From: Punica granatum
Lineage: Eukaryota; Streptophyta; Magnoliopsida; Myrtales; Lythraceae
DNA: 64,000 nucleotides
Direction: 5' to 3'
Assembly: GCF_007655135.1 (NCBI RefSeq)
Contig: NC_045130.1
Span: forward strand, 124,001-188,000
In this document: positions 44,933-57,462 of the stretch, piece by piece
How positions within the stretch are numbered: the first letter of the stretch is position 1
How the letters are laid out: each line of letters opens with the position of its first letter
Notes under the pieces: model-generated
The model's input: the letters and a program-made list of their open reading frames with translations, nothing else
Told to the model about the DNA's origin: nothing
Database searches by the model: none
Position numbers and translations under genes: made by a program

Positions 44933-46446
44933 TCATTCTCGAGAGATTTTTAGCCTAAATAGGAAGCGCTGCCTTTGATTTGGAAAAAAAGGCGGCGTTG
45001 GTGGAGGATGTTTCGTATGTAATGGTATTGTCTGTGTTGTCTGATTGACCTGTCTGAACCTTGCCATCGTTTTGGGCCAAAAGTGGAAATCTTTCATTGC
45101 GTTGCTTGGCACACGGTATTCGTCTAGCAACTCACTATTTCTTTCGTTTAAGTAACTCACCATTCTTTCTGGGATTGATTGAAGATTTGATTGACCCATT
45201 GTTACTCTTTCTAACCTTCATTGCTTCAGTGCACGACCCTTGAAGCTAGGAGGTTTTCAAAGTTGCTTGGGTTCGTCCTAATTTATCATTTGTTATGCCC
45301 CAAATGATTTAAGACTCTTCTTAACCTGAGAAATTTTCTATATGCAGTGCCACAACGGGCATACGCTTTGTTCAACTTGTAAAACACGTGTACACAATCG
45401 GTGTCCAACATGCAGACAGGAGCTCGGCGACATAAGGTGCCTTGCACTGGAGAAGGTAGCGGAGTCGCTCGAGTTGCCTTGCAAGTACTGCTCTCTTGGA
45501 TGCCCCGAGATCTTCCCTTACTATAGCAAACTAAAGCATGAGACACTCTGTAACTTCAGGCCATACACTTGCCCATACGCTGGATCCGAGTGTTCTGTCA
45601 CTGGAGACATTCCTTTTCTTGTAGCTCACCTGAGGGATGATCACAAAGTGGACATGCATTCAGGATGTACTTTCAACCATCGATATGTGAAATCAAATCC
45701 CCGTGAAGTAGAAAATGCAACATGGATGTTAACTGTGAGTATACGTACGCCTACTGCTTTTTGAAGTTTGTAAGAAATTAGTAGCCATGATAACGCAGAA
45801 TCTTGACCGATTTTGTTAAACCACACTTTATATACATTGGTGCTCCTAGTATGTTCTAGTTTTAAATCCTCACAATCCGTTGATTCAGTGTTCCTCATTA
45901 AATTTCTCATGTTCTTCTTCTTCTTCTTCTTCTTCTTCTTCTTCTTCTTCTTCTTCTTCTTTTCTTTTGTTTGGGTTATTCATGATTTTTTCCGTATGTA
46001 TATGTAAAACTCAACTTGCACATGAGAAGGATCTGTGAAGTTTTAGCTCTGAAATGATCTTCTTTTAATGTTAACTTTTTAAGGTGTTCCACTGCTTTGG
46101 GCAATACTTTTGCCTCCATTTTGAAGCGTTTCAGCTCGGGATGGCTCCTGTGTATATGGCATTTCTTCGTTTCATGGGGGACGAGACGGAGGCTCGGAAT
46201 TACAGCTACAGCCTAGAGGTGGGCGGAAATGGGCGAAAACTCATATGGGAGGGGACGCCACGGAGTGTGAGAGATAGCCATAGGAAGGTCAGGGACAGCC
46301 ACGATGGGCTCATTATACAGCGAAACATGGCCCTCTTCTTCTCTGGAGGTGACAGGAAAGAGCTGAAGCTCCGAGTGACAGGGCGGATTTGGAAGGAACA
46401 GCAGAGCCAAGAAGTCGGGGCCTGCATACCCAACCTCTGTAGCTAG
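44446..46446 (+). CDS. SINAT: SINA/SIAH-type RING E3 ubiquitin ligase (SINAT)
   Basis: Three exons: 44446-44685, 45348-45734 and 46084-46446 (GT-AG introns of 662 and 349 bp) predict 329 aa. SINATs are dimeric E3 ligases in cytosol and nucleus that mark partners for proteasomal breakdown. Arabidopsis members act in auxin, brassinosteroid and autophagy control. The C3HC4 RING has Cys67, Cys70, Cys81, His85, Cys88, Cys91, Cys99 and Cys102, with the first junction falling between the second and third ligands. It is followed by the SIAH zinc finger (CPEIFPYYSKLKHETLCNF) and a TRAF-like substrate-binding domain (NHRYVKSNPREVENATWMLT, SLEVGGNGRKLIWEGTPRS, DGLIIQRNMALFFSGGDRKE). An unusual His-rich run (13 of 14 residues, 21-34) lies near the N terminus. 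All frames join cleanly, so the gene is probably functional. Confidence 0.95.
45912..45964. repeat. TTC microsatellite in SINAT intron 2
   Basis: About 16 TTC units between exons 2 and 3. On the minus strand this is a GAA run. Confidence 0.95.
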
Positions 46447-46925
46447 GCTCGATTGATCGACCAATCTCTCTCTGTCTGTCAATGTCTCTCTCCCGTCTCA
46501 ACTAATTTATTCTGTGTTGATTTTCTGGTAAATTAAATCTCACAGGTGTACGTGATGTCAATATCCGACTCTTTTGTCGATGTGTATGGATGCTGCAGGT
46601 ACGAGCCCCTAAGAATTTATCAATCAACTTTTGTTTTCGACGTCTTGCCCGCTTACAACTGGTGTACTCATATTTGGACAACCGGATTTCGTCATGAGAT
46701 GATATATCTTCTCTGTTGAGTGTTGACACCCTTTCACGCTCGATCCCACATCTGAGTGGCACTGGCGGTAAAGGATTCTTCGGCTGTAGGTAGCTCTTAG
46801 CTGCGAGCTTGACTTGAGCTAAGGAGAAGTGTAAGAGTAAGACAAGCCAACTCCAAGTGGGCAATTAACCGGTAAAACCTAGCTAGAAGGCTGAAAAAGT
46901 TGCTGAGCCCTCATTTGAAACATAT
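46447..46925. other. 3' flank of the SINA-type gene
   Basis: Probable 3' untranslated region and flank, no further gene. Confidence 0.5.
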
Positions 46926-47239
46926 AAGTGTGTTTGTTTTATAAATAATGTTGAACTCAACTCAACTTAACTGTACTTATCTTCAATTCAACATTACAAT
47001 CATTATTATTTTTTATTTTTTAAATATTTTTAATCATTCAATTCAATTTTTAATATCAAATTCTCTTAATTATTCATTACTTTTTCACAATTTAATAACA
47101 TAATTATTACTTAATCATTATTTTCTCTTAATTATTTATTATTTTTTCACACTTTTTCTCATAATTTAACAATACAATCATTACAAATCAATTAAAATCA
47201 AAATTTAATTCAACTCAACTCTCAATCCAAACGCACTCT
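46926..47239. mobile_element. Putative small DNA element (MITE-like)
   Basis: The left end AGTGTGTTTG...GAACTCAACTCAACTTA is loosely mirrored by the right end (AGAGTGCGTTTGG...GAGTTGAGTTGAATTAA when reversed), with an AT-rich core of repeated AATTATT-type words. No clear target duplication. Confidence 0.45.
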
Positions 47240-48547
47240 AACAGACTGATTCATGGTGTGGTCTTCGTATCATATAATATTTGAATTCATTGTGACAGCG
47301 CATCCATTTTGAAACATTACATCGCCTAAGACGAGGATTTAACCAAAGACTGGAAAGAAAAGAAACAACGGAGATACTATCAAAACCATAAACTACTACA
47401 TCAAATAGAGCTATGTCCCAACAAAAAATAGGGTTTCGCTAAGCCAAGCGCTGGGAATATGATAAAGCTATGTCGAACAATGCTAATGGTCAGTAATTAA
47501 AAGATAAGTACGTATGAACGAATGTACGTACGTACGCAATGTATGTATATATGCGTGTATGCATGACTAGCATCAATAGCCAATAGGAAGAGACAGACTC
47601 GTGAATTAGAACGAACTAAACAAATCTTCTTGTCGTCTCTATTTTCCTTTTTAATTTATTTTTTCTTGTTGGGGAGTCATTGTCCACGAATTGAAAGGAG
47701 TCCTCAGCATCTACTTGGTTCTGTTCTGTTCTGTTCTCTGGTAGTTCACCTCCCCACACGCCCACACACACAGAGACAACACTGTCTAATTATTATGTCT
47801 AAAATATATTACTACGGTAGATAATACATCTCGGCGCTGACCCAAATAATTCATATGGTATACTAACCAACTTTTGGCATGACAAGTCATAATTCAGCTC
47901 CGTGATTACGTCTTCTTTGGTAGCCTGACTAGTGGATCATTTTACGTACTGAGATGGAGGATGATGACGACCTGGACGACATTGCACCAGAGAGAGAGAG
48001 GTTGGTGAACAATGCAAAGAGAAGATTCCGTTAGCAAACTAGCTAGCTACCCCACAGAGTCACAGACCGAAGAAAGGAATCGCCATAATTGTAAATTTGT
48101 AATCGTCAGTCCAGCTTACAGTCCTACCTTAGAATTACTTTCTTTTTTTTCTTTTTTCAGTAAGAAAAAGAGGCAAATGCCCATTACAGAAAAACGAGTC
48201 CCACCTTAGAATTTAGATCAGATCAATTTGGAACCCAAAAAAAAAAAAAAAAGGGTTTGCTTCTGATAGCATAACCTCCCACGAAAAGGATTCCAAATCA
48301 CTCTTGACAGATCATAGAAATTACAAGTTTAAACCATATCTCTGTCGACTGCAAGCAGAGTCAGTGGAGCCGTACGCCTCCCCCGTCACTTCTAATCTAA
48401 TAATAGATAGATTGATAAGAGGTGAAGGGGAAGATCCCGCCCCCGCTTTTCCGGGCGGATATTGAAGCAAAGCACCGCTTTCTAGAGTGAAGTCAGTTCT
48501 GGCATAATACAGTTCATTGCAATCAGAGGATTGTAACCATACGTTCC
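47240..48547. other. Intergenic sequence
   Basis: Short GTAC repeats (47518-47536), a CTGTT run (47718-47738) and an A run (48235-48252). No gene recognised. Confidence 0.55.
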
Positions 48548-49213
48548 TATTAGGAAGCGATGTGCTCAACCAAACAATAACGCAACGATTAATCTCCCTC
48601 CCCTACTAGTGTAATCGAGATAGGAACTAATCAAATCAACCAACAAGCAGTAAAGAAAAGAACACCAAGAATTTTACGTGGAAAACCCCGATGTGAGGAA
48701 AAACGACGGGACCAACTCCGAATCAATGATCCACTATGAATGAAGGTCATACAATGTCTTTCATCAAAGGTAAACCCTTGGATTACCAAACTCAAGAGAA
48801 ACACTCTCTTGGATCACCCAAACACTAAATTCGTCACCCACACCGGGTGGTTCACAAAGTCAGCTGAAACAGCACCTACAGAACTTTAATAGAAATTCTG
48901 ACCGTTCAGAACTTAACCCCACATGTTGTGAAGCCGCTGTCAAAATTTCGTCCCAATCGGAGTTCGTTTACCCTTCCGATCAAGGTTTGATCTCCAGCTG
49001 CGCGCTGCCCTCTGTAACCCGAATTTCAGCTCTGTTCACTGTATTCTGTGTTGATCTGCTGTTCTTCTCTGTGCCAATCTGCCGCCACTCTTACCCAGCT
49101 AATTTAGCTGAAAATTAACCCTAACAAAAGTGGATCTTTGGGCCTATTAAAGCTCGATAAAAGTCCAACACAATTTGAGCCCAACTTCCTCCAAATTGGA
49201 GGGATACCCAATA
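48548..49213 (-). repeat. Copia 3' LTR (666 bp)
   Basis: Direct repeat of 53255-53920. It shares, for example, TGTGCTCAACCAAACAATAA and TCACCCACACCGGGTGGTTC. Confidence 0.95.
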
Positions 49214-49228
49214 AACTCCCCCTCCCGA
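49214..49228 (-). promoter_or_regulatory. Copia polypurine tract
   Basis: GGGAGGGGGAGTT on the minus strand directly inside the 3' LTR; it primes plus-strand DNA synthesis. Confidence 0.8.
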
Positions 49229-49261
49229 CTATTTGGAGGCTTTGAGCATACCGGCTATACT

Positions 49262-52200
49262 TTAGAAAACATGAAGTTTCTCCCTAGCGAGAGGTTTTGT
49301 CATCATATCAGCTCCATTCTCGTCAGTGTGCACTTTGTCTAGCTTTACCAGCTTGGACTCCAACACATCTCTAATCCAATGAAACTTGATATCGATATGC
49401 TTCGACCTTGAATGGAAAGTAGGATTCTTGCAAAGATGAATGGCGCTTTGACTATCATAGTGTAGAACATACCTTTCTTGCTTCAAGCTCAACTTCTGCA
49501 AAAACTTTTGCAACCACAACATCTCCTTGCAACCTTCGGTCACCGCAATGTATTCGGCTTCCGTTGTAGACAAAGCGATGCACTTTTAAAGCCTTGATTG
49601 CCATGAGATAGCTCCCCCTGCAAAAGCCATCAAGTATCCCGAAGTGGATTTCCGGGAATTGATATCTCCTACCATATCCGCATCCGTGTAGTTCACTAAC
49701 TCCGGCTTACCAGTGCCAAAGTGTAAACACACCTTGGATGTTCCTCTGAGATACCTCAAGATCCACTTAACCGCATTCCAATGCTATTTCCCCGAATTGG
49801 AGAGAAAACGACTAACCACACCAACAGAATGAGCGGTATCTGGCCTTGTACAGACCATGACATACATTAAACTTCCTACAGTTGATGAGTAAGGAATTTT
49901 CTTCATCTCTTCTTTCTCCTTCTCACTTGTAGGACATTGCTTCGAGCTAAATTTGAAATGAAAAGCAAGTGGTGATGAAACTGGTTTAGCATTACCCATG
50001 TTGAACCGATCCAAAACCTTCTCGATGTACTTCTCTTGAGAAAGCCAATTTTTTCCACTTGATCTCTCACGAGAAATATGCATTCCAAGGATCTACTTTG
50101 CCGGTCCCAAATCCTTCATGGCAAAGGACTTGCTGAGCTCTTTCTTCAACTCTGCAATCTTGCTCATATCATGACCAACAAGTAACATATCATCCACATA
50201 TAACAGTAAAATGATAAAATCACCATCCGAGAATTGTTTCACGAACACACAATGATCTGAAGTTGTTCATGTGTAGTCATGGCTCAACATGAAAGAGTCA
50301 AACTTTTTGTACCACTGCCGAGGTGCTTGCTTATGCTCATACAAGCTCTTCCTCAGCTTGCACACCAAATGCTCATTACCTTTAACTTGGAATCCTTCAG
50401 GCTGCTCCATATATATTTCTTCCTCCAAGTCACCATGCAGGAAAGTTGTTTTTACATCGAGCTGCTCGATCTCCAAATTCAGACTAGCTGCCAGTGCGAG
50501 AACAACTCGGATCGATGACATCTTAACAACGGGCGAGAAGATCTCATCAAAGTCAACTCCTTTCTTCTGGTTGAAACATTTCACTACCAGTCGAGCTTTG
50601 TATCGAGGTCGCGAGTTCTCTGTCTTCAACATGTAGACCCATTTGTTCTTCAATGCTCTCTTACCTTGCGGTAGCTTCACTAGGTTATACGTGTGATTTT
50701 CAGACAAGGAGTTCATCTCTTCATTCATCGCCTTCAACCAGTGCTCCTTGTGCTCATGTGCCACAGCTTCATCATAGCACTCAGGTTCTCCCCCGTCAGT
50801 CAGTAGCACATACTTATGAGGCGGATATCTTGTAGAATGTCGTCTTACTTTGTCAGATCGTCTAGGTAGATTACCTGCAGGCTCTAACTATAACTACGAG
50901 CCTGTATCATCCGTAGTCACATCATCATCTACCTGAGGAATCTCACCCCCAGTCGTGGTTTCTTCATACTCACCAGGTACCTCTTCCACTGGATGCTCTA
51001 CATCAACTGATACAGGAATAGAGATCTCGTGAGGATTGCCTACTCTGGCATTCTCTAACTTTTACAAATCCTCGATTGTCTGGTCCTCAAAGAAGACAAC
51101 ATCCCTGCTCCTGATGATCTTCTTGCTATCAGGGTCCCAAAACATGTACCCGAACTCTTCATGTGCATAACCCAAGAAGATGCACTGTTTTGCCTTGGCA
51201 TCGAGTTTTGATCTTTCATCTCGAGGAATGTGAACAGATGCCCTGCACCCGAAGAGTCTGAGATGCTTGTACGATACTTTCTTGCCGGTCCACACCTGCT
51301 GGGGTACATCTCCATCAAGTGCAACTGACGGTGTAAGATTAATAAAATCAACCGCTGTCCTCATTGCCTCGCCCCAGAAAGACTTAGACAGTTTCGCCTG
51401 AGAAAGCATACAACGAACTCTCTCAACAATTGTGTGGTTCATCCTCTCTGCAAGCCCGTTCTGCTGTGGTGTCTTCGGTACCGTCTTCTCAAGTTTGATA
51501 CCGTGAGTCCTGCAATAGTTCTTGAAAGGACCCCTATACTCACCACTATTATCAGCTCTGACACATATCAGATTCATGTCCGTTTCTCTTTCCACTGCTA
51601 CATGGAAGTTCTTGAAAATCTCAGTCACCTGATCTTTAGTTCTCATAGGGTAAGCCCAAACATTCCTGGAGTGATCTTCTATAAAGGTCACAAAATAGAG
51701 AGCACCACTAAGAGATCTATCCGACATGAAACAAACATCAGTATGCACAAAATCAAGTATATGATCGCATCTAGAGGGACGACTTCTAACAAAAGAAACT
51801 CTCATCTGCTTACCAGCTAAACAGTGATTATATTTGCTCAAGTGCATACCTTTAACGGGCAAAGACTGCTTTCTAGCAAGAATTTGAATACCTTTCTCGC
51901 TGATATGCCCAAGTCTTCTGTACCATAGCTCGATAGGATAATCCTCAACAACATTAATTTGACTGGAGTTGTGTCTGGCACGCAGCCTGTAGAGAGTGTC
52001 GGTCTTCTGACCCCGTGCCACAATTAACGAACCCTTGGAGAGCTTCCATCTCCCATTGCTAAATTCGTTACTGTAGCCTTCATCATCAAGTTGATCAGTC
52101 GAGATTAGGTTAAGGCAAATTTCTGGAACATGCCTCACCTTCTTCAGAAGCAACTTGCAACCAAGCTCGGTCTCTAGACAAACATCACCAATACCGACAA

Positions 52201-53224
52201 TCTTGCATGACTGTCCATTCCCCATTCTCACATAACCATAGTCCCCGATAGTGTAAGGTGAGAAGAAATCCCGATGATGAGTGACATGAAACGAGGCGCC
52301 TATATCTGCAACCCAAGTAGAGTCCTGACACGTGAAATTCACATAGGCTTCATCACAAATGATGTAGGTCTCTCCATCAAATGCCACTGCTGTAGTGCCT
52401 TCTTCCTTCTTGCTCTCACCATTGCCATTCTGATTTTTCTTCAGAGCTCTACACTCCCTTTTGTAATGTCCCTCTTTTCCACAGTGATAGCGAGTGACCA
52501 CTTTCCTCGTCTTCGACTTTGATCTACCCCTCGATTTGTCACGTGAGTTACCATGCTTGGAAGAAGAATTTTTGCTTTAACTTCTCCCCCGTTGTTCAGT
52601 AACCAAAGCTTCAGACCGAATGGAAATCTCAGAACTTTTCTTTCTAGTCTCCTCATTAAATAAATTATCTGTCACTGTGGCCAACGATAGCTTTCCATTT
52701 GGCGCAAAATTGCTCAATGCAACCACAAGTGTGTCCTAATTATCCGATAGAGCCCCTAAAAGTAGACAAGCCTGTAACTCATCGGGTAGTATTATCTCCA
52801 AGTTCATCAACTAGTTAACAATATCCTGAAAATTACTCATGTGCACAGCCATATCACCTCCATCCTGGTAACGAAGATGAACCAACTTCTTCACGAGAAA
52901 GGCCTTATTTTGCGGAGTCTTCCTCGCGTAGAGATTTGTCAATTTATCCCACAAAGCTTTCGCATTTGTCTCCTGAGCAACATGATGATAAATACTATTG
53001 TCTATCCACTGCCGAATCAAACCAATAGTCTTCTGATTTGTGCTTTCCCAAGCCTTGTCATCCTTATCTTTGGGTTTCGCGGAATCCCCTTCAATGAGAT
53101 CGTACAAATCCCTGCAAAATAGAAGATCCTCCATCCGATACTTCCATATAGAGTAGTTGGTTGCATTCAACTTGAACATAGATCCTGTAGACTCCTCCAT
53201 CTCGAAAACACCGAAAAAACTCAA
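49262..53224 (-). pseudogene. Copia gag-pol polyprotein, broken by stops
   Basis: Domain order on the minus strand: gag (53224-52811, MFKLNATNYSIWKYRMEDLL), CCHC knuckle with its first Cys replaced (RYHCGKEGHYKREC near 52495), protease with WVADIGASFHVT where DSGA is expected, pre-integrase domain (WYRRLGHISEKGIQIL), integrase (VRADNSGEYRGPFKNYCRTH, PQQNGLAERMNHTIVERVR), reverse transcriptase (KARLVVKCFNQKKGVDFDEI, LDVKTTFLHGDLEEEIYMEQ, YVDD near 50190) and RNase H (STTEAEYIAVTEGCKEMLWL). Stops or frame changes occur near 52810, 50940, 50267, 50088, 49784 and 49575. Damaged protease and knuckle residues confirm it is dead. Confidence 0.9.
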
Positions 53225-53238
53225 ACTTCTCTAACTCG

Positions 53239-53254
53239 AGACTTTAATACCACT
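53239..53254 (-). promoter_or_regulatory. Copia primer-binding site
   Basis: AGTGGTATTAAAGTCTCG on the minus strand, next to the 5' LTR, resembles the TGGTATCAGAGC complement of initiator tRNA-Met with three changes. Confidence 0.7.
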
Positions 53255-53920
53255 TGTTGGGAAGGGATGTGCTCAACCAAACAATAACGCAGCGATTAAT
53301 CTTCCTCCCCCACTAGTGTAATCGAAATAAGAACTAATCAAATCAACCAATAAGCAGTAAAGAAAAGAACACTAAGAATTTTACGTGGAAAACCCCGATG
53401 TGGGGAAAAACCACGAGACCAACTCTGAATCAATGATCCACTATGAATGAAGGTTATATAATGTCTTTCATCAAGGGTAAACCCTTGTATCACCAAACTC
53501 AAGAGAAATACTCTCTTGGATCACCCAAATACTAAATTCGTCACCCACACCGGGTGGTTCACAAAGTCAGCTGAAACATCACCTATAGAGCTCGAATAGA
53601 AATTTTGACCGTTCAGAACTTAGCCCCACGTGTTGTGACGCCGCTGTCAAAATTTCGTCCCAATCGGAGTTCGTTTACCCTTCCGATCGAGGTTTGATCT
53701 CCAGCTGCGCGCTGCCCTCTGTAACCCATATTTCAGCTCTGTTCACTGTATTCTGTGCTGATCTGCTGTTCTTCTCTGTGCCAATCTGCCGCCACTCTTA
53801 CCCAGCTAATTTAGCTGAAAATTAGCCCTAACAAAAGTGGATTCTTGAGCCTATTAAAGTCCGATAAAAGCCCAATACAATTTGAGTCCAACTTCCACAA
53901 AATTGGAGGGATACCCAACA
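53255..53920 (-). repeat. Copia 5' LTR (666 bp)
   Basis: TGTTGGG...CCCAACA ends are intact, so this copy preserves the canonical TG...CA boundaries. Confidence 0.95.
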
Positions 53921-55122
53921 ACCCTCTCACAGATCAAGATATATATATATATATATATATAAACTGAATGACAGCTTCTGCTGCCACTCAACTCTTAAAG
54001 CAACTGAGATGACATGTACCTTGGGGTGAGCTTGACGCTTGCTCCCAACAAATAACTGCAATCTAAAACTGTTGGGTGATTGCATGGGTCAATCTATTAT
54101 AATCAATCGTATAACAATACATACATGCATTACCCGTAACAATGACATGTTCGGGACAATGCAGTCCCAAAAATATTTAACATAACGATAATTAAAGAAT
54201 GGTTTACTTACCGTGACAATACCTGAAATCTCAAAACATCGAAAACCGATCAATTTCAAAATTTTCTCTCATTTTTCTTTCCCCTTTTCCCCCTCAGTTT
54301 CTCTCAATCTCCTTCAATGTTTCGGCAGAAGGAAATGAAATGACCAGGCACAACAGAAAAGGCAATTTTATAGTAAAAAAGAAAAGAAAAGTAAAGCAGT
54401 CGAATTAAGCTCTGATGGAATTGATGAAGGTGGAGAGCTGCCGGAAGATAATTTGGATGAATTCATGAGATTAAAAGAAATGTTGACAAATGGAAAGATA
54501 CTTATAAAACATCTCTATATAAAATAAATAAATAAAAATATAAGAATAATTAAGCAGTAGTCGACTAGACTTAATTAAATTAGACTTTGTAAGGCTATTC
54601 AAAGTTCAAACACCTGATTGTCGTCAGATTTTATTAATTTCTGCAAGTCATACATTTGCTAGACACGGCCCCCCTTGCCTCCGACTGCTGCTTCCGAAAA
54701 TTTGAGATATATATCACTGTTAAAAGAACTTCCACCTTCATCAAGCACGCGCGGAGAGAGGCTGCATCAAACTGGCTCCCAGTACAGAACCAGGCGGGTA
54801 TCCGGCTCTCTCTCACATTGTTACGTCGGTCTTCCAGCTCATGGTCTTGGTCTGGAGAGAGCCTTCCCTTCCCTTCCACTTCTGTCCTAATTTCAAGTCT
54901 AATCTTTAACTCTGACTATTGGCTGGTATCAGTACTGTTAAGCACGAAGCTGGGAAATGCCACGCTTATGTCCCTGAAATGGCACATATAGATATAGCGG
55001 TTTGAAGTTTTGAACTATATATACATATATATATACTACACTCTAGACTGTTTTGCGTAGTCTATGCACGCAAGATTTATAGATGACTATTGATATATAT
55101 ACCAAAATAAAATTAAGAAAAT
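53921..55122. other. Intergenic sequence
   Basis: A TA run (53939-53961), then AT-rich sequence. An open frame near 54650-54990 shows no domain. No gene supported. Confidence 0.55.
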
Positions 55123-55572
55123 GGTTAGTAAAAAAAAAAAGCACAAACTTTTCATATCTTAACAATTCTAGCATGAACATTTTTCTTTAACCTGAAAATG
55201 CACAAACTTTCGATTTGATAATAATTCTAGCACGACGTCAAATTTTTCATTAATTTGGACAGAATCGAGGCCACTGAGAGCGCCGACGATCCCAAATCGG
55301 GGCTGGAATCGGGAATTATTCTCCCAATTTCGGCGGGTGGAGCCACGACCCCGACCATCACCCCCGATTGGGGTCGTTGGCGCTCTACTTCCGATTGGGG
55401 TTGCTGGCGCCCTCTGTGGTCTCTATTCCGTTCAAATTAACGAAAAATTTAACGCCGTGATAGAATTGTTATCAAATCGAAAGTTTGTATATTTGTAGAT
55501 CAAGGAAAAAAGTGCGTGCTTGTTAAAATGTGAAAATTTTATGTTTTATTATTATTATTATTATTATTAACC
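55123..55572. mobile_element. Foldback/MITE element, 450 bp, family F, GC-rich core
   Basis: The ends are GGTTAGTAAAAA and mirrored ATTATTATTAACC. The arms carry TTCATATCTTAACAATTCTAG, CGATTTGATAATAATT and TTTTTCATTAATTTGGACAG, mirrored on the right side and shared with 43125-43635. The core at 55260-55430 is GC-rich and self-complementary in part (CCCCGATTGGGGTCG units), and differs from the core of the 43-kb copy. Confidence 0.7.
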
Positions 55573-55838
55573 TATTATTAATTATATATGATTATTCCTG
55601 GTATTAGCAGCGAGCAAGTAGGTTTTACTTCTTCAACTCGGTCTTAATTATTTGCAAGACAATCTTCAATCTAGCTAGAGTCCGACTATATGCTCATCCT
55701 TTCAGAAACGAGCTATATATATTAACAGCTCAGGAGTTAGCGCTGAAGTAATTATGAGACTGACTGATGAGAGCTAGGCAAGGTCATCATAATTAATTAG
55801 GAAGGCGGAAATTTACGTGATTCAAGTACGAGTGCAAC
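55573..55838. other. 3' flank of the CBL gene
   Basis: I looked here on the minus strand for the usual last CBL exon (FPSF-type tail) and did not find one. A good acceptor TAATTACTTCAG ends at 55743 and would add only I-A-N-S before a stop. Confidence 0.45.
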
Positions 55839-57427
55839 TCACATCAGATAAGGGAGAGTCATGTTCTTTAAGAGTGATGGATTCTTTGCCACGTAGTCTC
55901 TCCATTCCTCCTCATCGATTTTGCCATCACCTTTGGCATCCGCTTCCGCAAACGTCTGCTTAAGAGGTAATAAAACAGGTTATACAGGGCATGATCAAAG
56001 ACAAGGGCTTCCTCGCAGGAGATTTGGTTGGTTATGTGCTGAAGTCTGAATTACCTTGTTTACGATGGTTTCTACAACATCATCAGATAAATTGAGCTCC
56101 GATTCATAGAAAAGGGCCAACACCATCTCCTTCAACTGTCCATGCAACCAAAACTGTTTTTTTTCAGGAGATGGTTTCACCATTCATTAATTAAAAGCCC
56201 CGTCTTTCATTTTCTGCTTTCTCATCACACTAGCTTACTTATTAATGTCGTGTACTAACGTAACAAGAGTGGGGTGAAAAGGAAGAATCATTTTCTGCTT
56301 TCTCATCACACTAGCTTACTTATTAATGTCGTGTACTAACGTAACAAGAGTGGGGTGAAAAGGAAGAACTCTGCGGCTCACCTCCACCCTTTCAATGCAA
56401 CCTGTCTGCCTCAGATCGTACAGCCTAAAAGCATCTGTGAAAAATGCAATGCAGCCTCCTTTTTTTAGGTACTAGAGTAAAACAGCAGATCAGAGACAAA
56501 GTAAGACAAATACGTATGAGATTCTCTCCGCTATTCGATCCGGTTCTTACATGAAGCTTTGACTTGGTCCGTAGTTTTGGGGTGAAAGATGGCTAACGAT
56601 CGAACGAATTCAGAGAACTCAATACGCCCATTTCCGTTGACGTCAAAGAGATCAAATATCTGCAAGGACTGAAATATCTATTAATGGCTGGCTGAGAATC
56701 CGCATGGCTCTTTAATTAATTAGTAAAAGAAGCTCCATACCCTGTCTAGGAAAAGGTTCCTCTTGCTACTGTTCTTGAAAAGTGCAAGTTGAAGTTCTTC
56801 CTATTTCTCAGATGAAGAGTAATATAATAATATATAATTAGTCAGAGAAATTAGGGAGAAAAAAGAGTATGTATGTGTGTATGTATGTATATCAGTGACT
56901 GCCTGCTGAGTGCTGAAATATGTCTATGTATTTATGTATGTATGTCAGAGTCAGACTAGAATACCTTGTGTATTAGCCCATCATTGACTAGTGAACTGCT
57001 AATCTTTCTGAATAGCTCATATAATGATTCCACTTCGCTAACAGTAACTGCCAGGGACAAGGAGATGCCTGTCATATAATATTCCAAACCGACACGAGAG
57101 CAATGCAAAACGAGATAACATCAGCTCCGAGAGGGGAGTTAATTAAAATTTTACATGAAAAGTAAAGGAATTATGGATGTTTCATCCCAAAGTAATAATA
57201 GTCAACAACTTGTGATTGTGAGGAAGAGAGTAATAGATTGTAGATAGCTAGATGATATAGATGACTAGTATTGACTGAGTGTGACAAGCTATATATAGGT
57301 AGCAATATGCGTGCGTGCATGTTATCTTGCAGCTTTGCTCAAGCTATAGCTAGCAAAGCTAGGAGGGAGAGGGAGGCTGGGCCAATAATCAGATCTGTAC
57401 GTCAAACCCAATCACTTGCACTAAATG

Positions 57428-57462
<35 letters not shown>

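Larger units (their letters stand above)
48548..53920 (-). mobile_element. Ty1/copia LTR retrotransposon, 5.4 kb, inactivated
   Basis: Complete structure in minus orientation: 5' LTR 53255-53920, primer site, gag-pol 53224-49262, polypurine tract, 3' LTR 48548-49213. Both LTRs are exactly 666 bp with about 46 mismatches by eye (~7%), most of them transitions. I see no 5-bp target duplication (GTTCC before, ACCCT after), and the 3' LTR has lost both TG/CA ends (now TA...TA). Several in-frame stops break the polyprotein. Confidence 0.92.
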
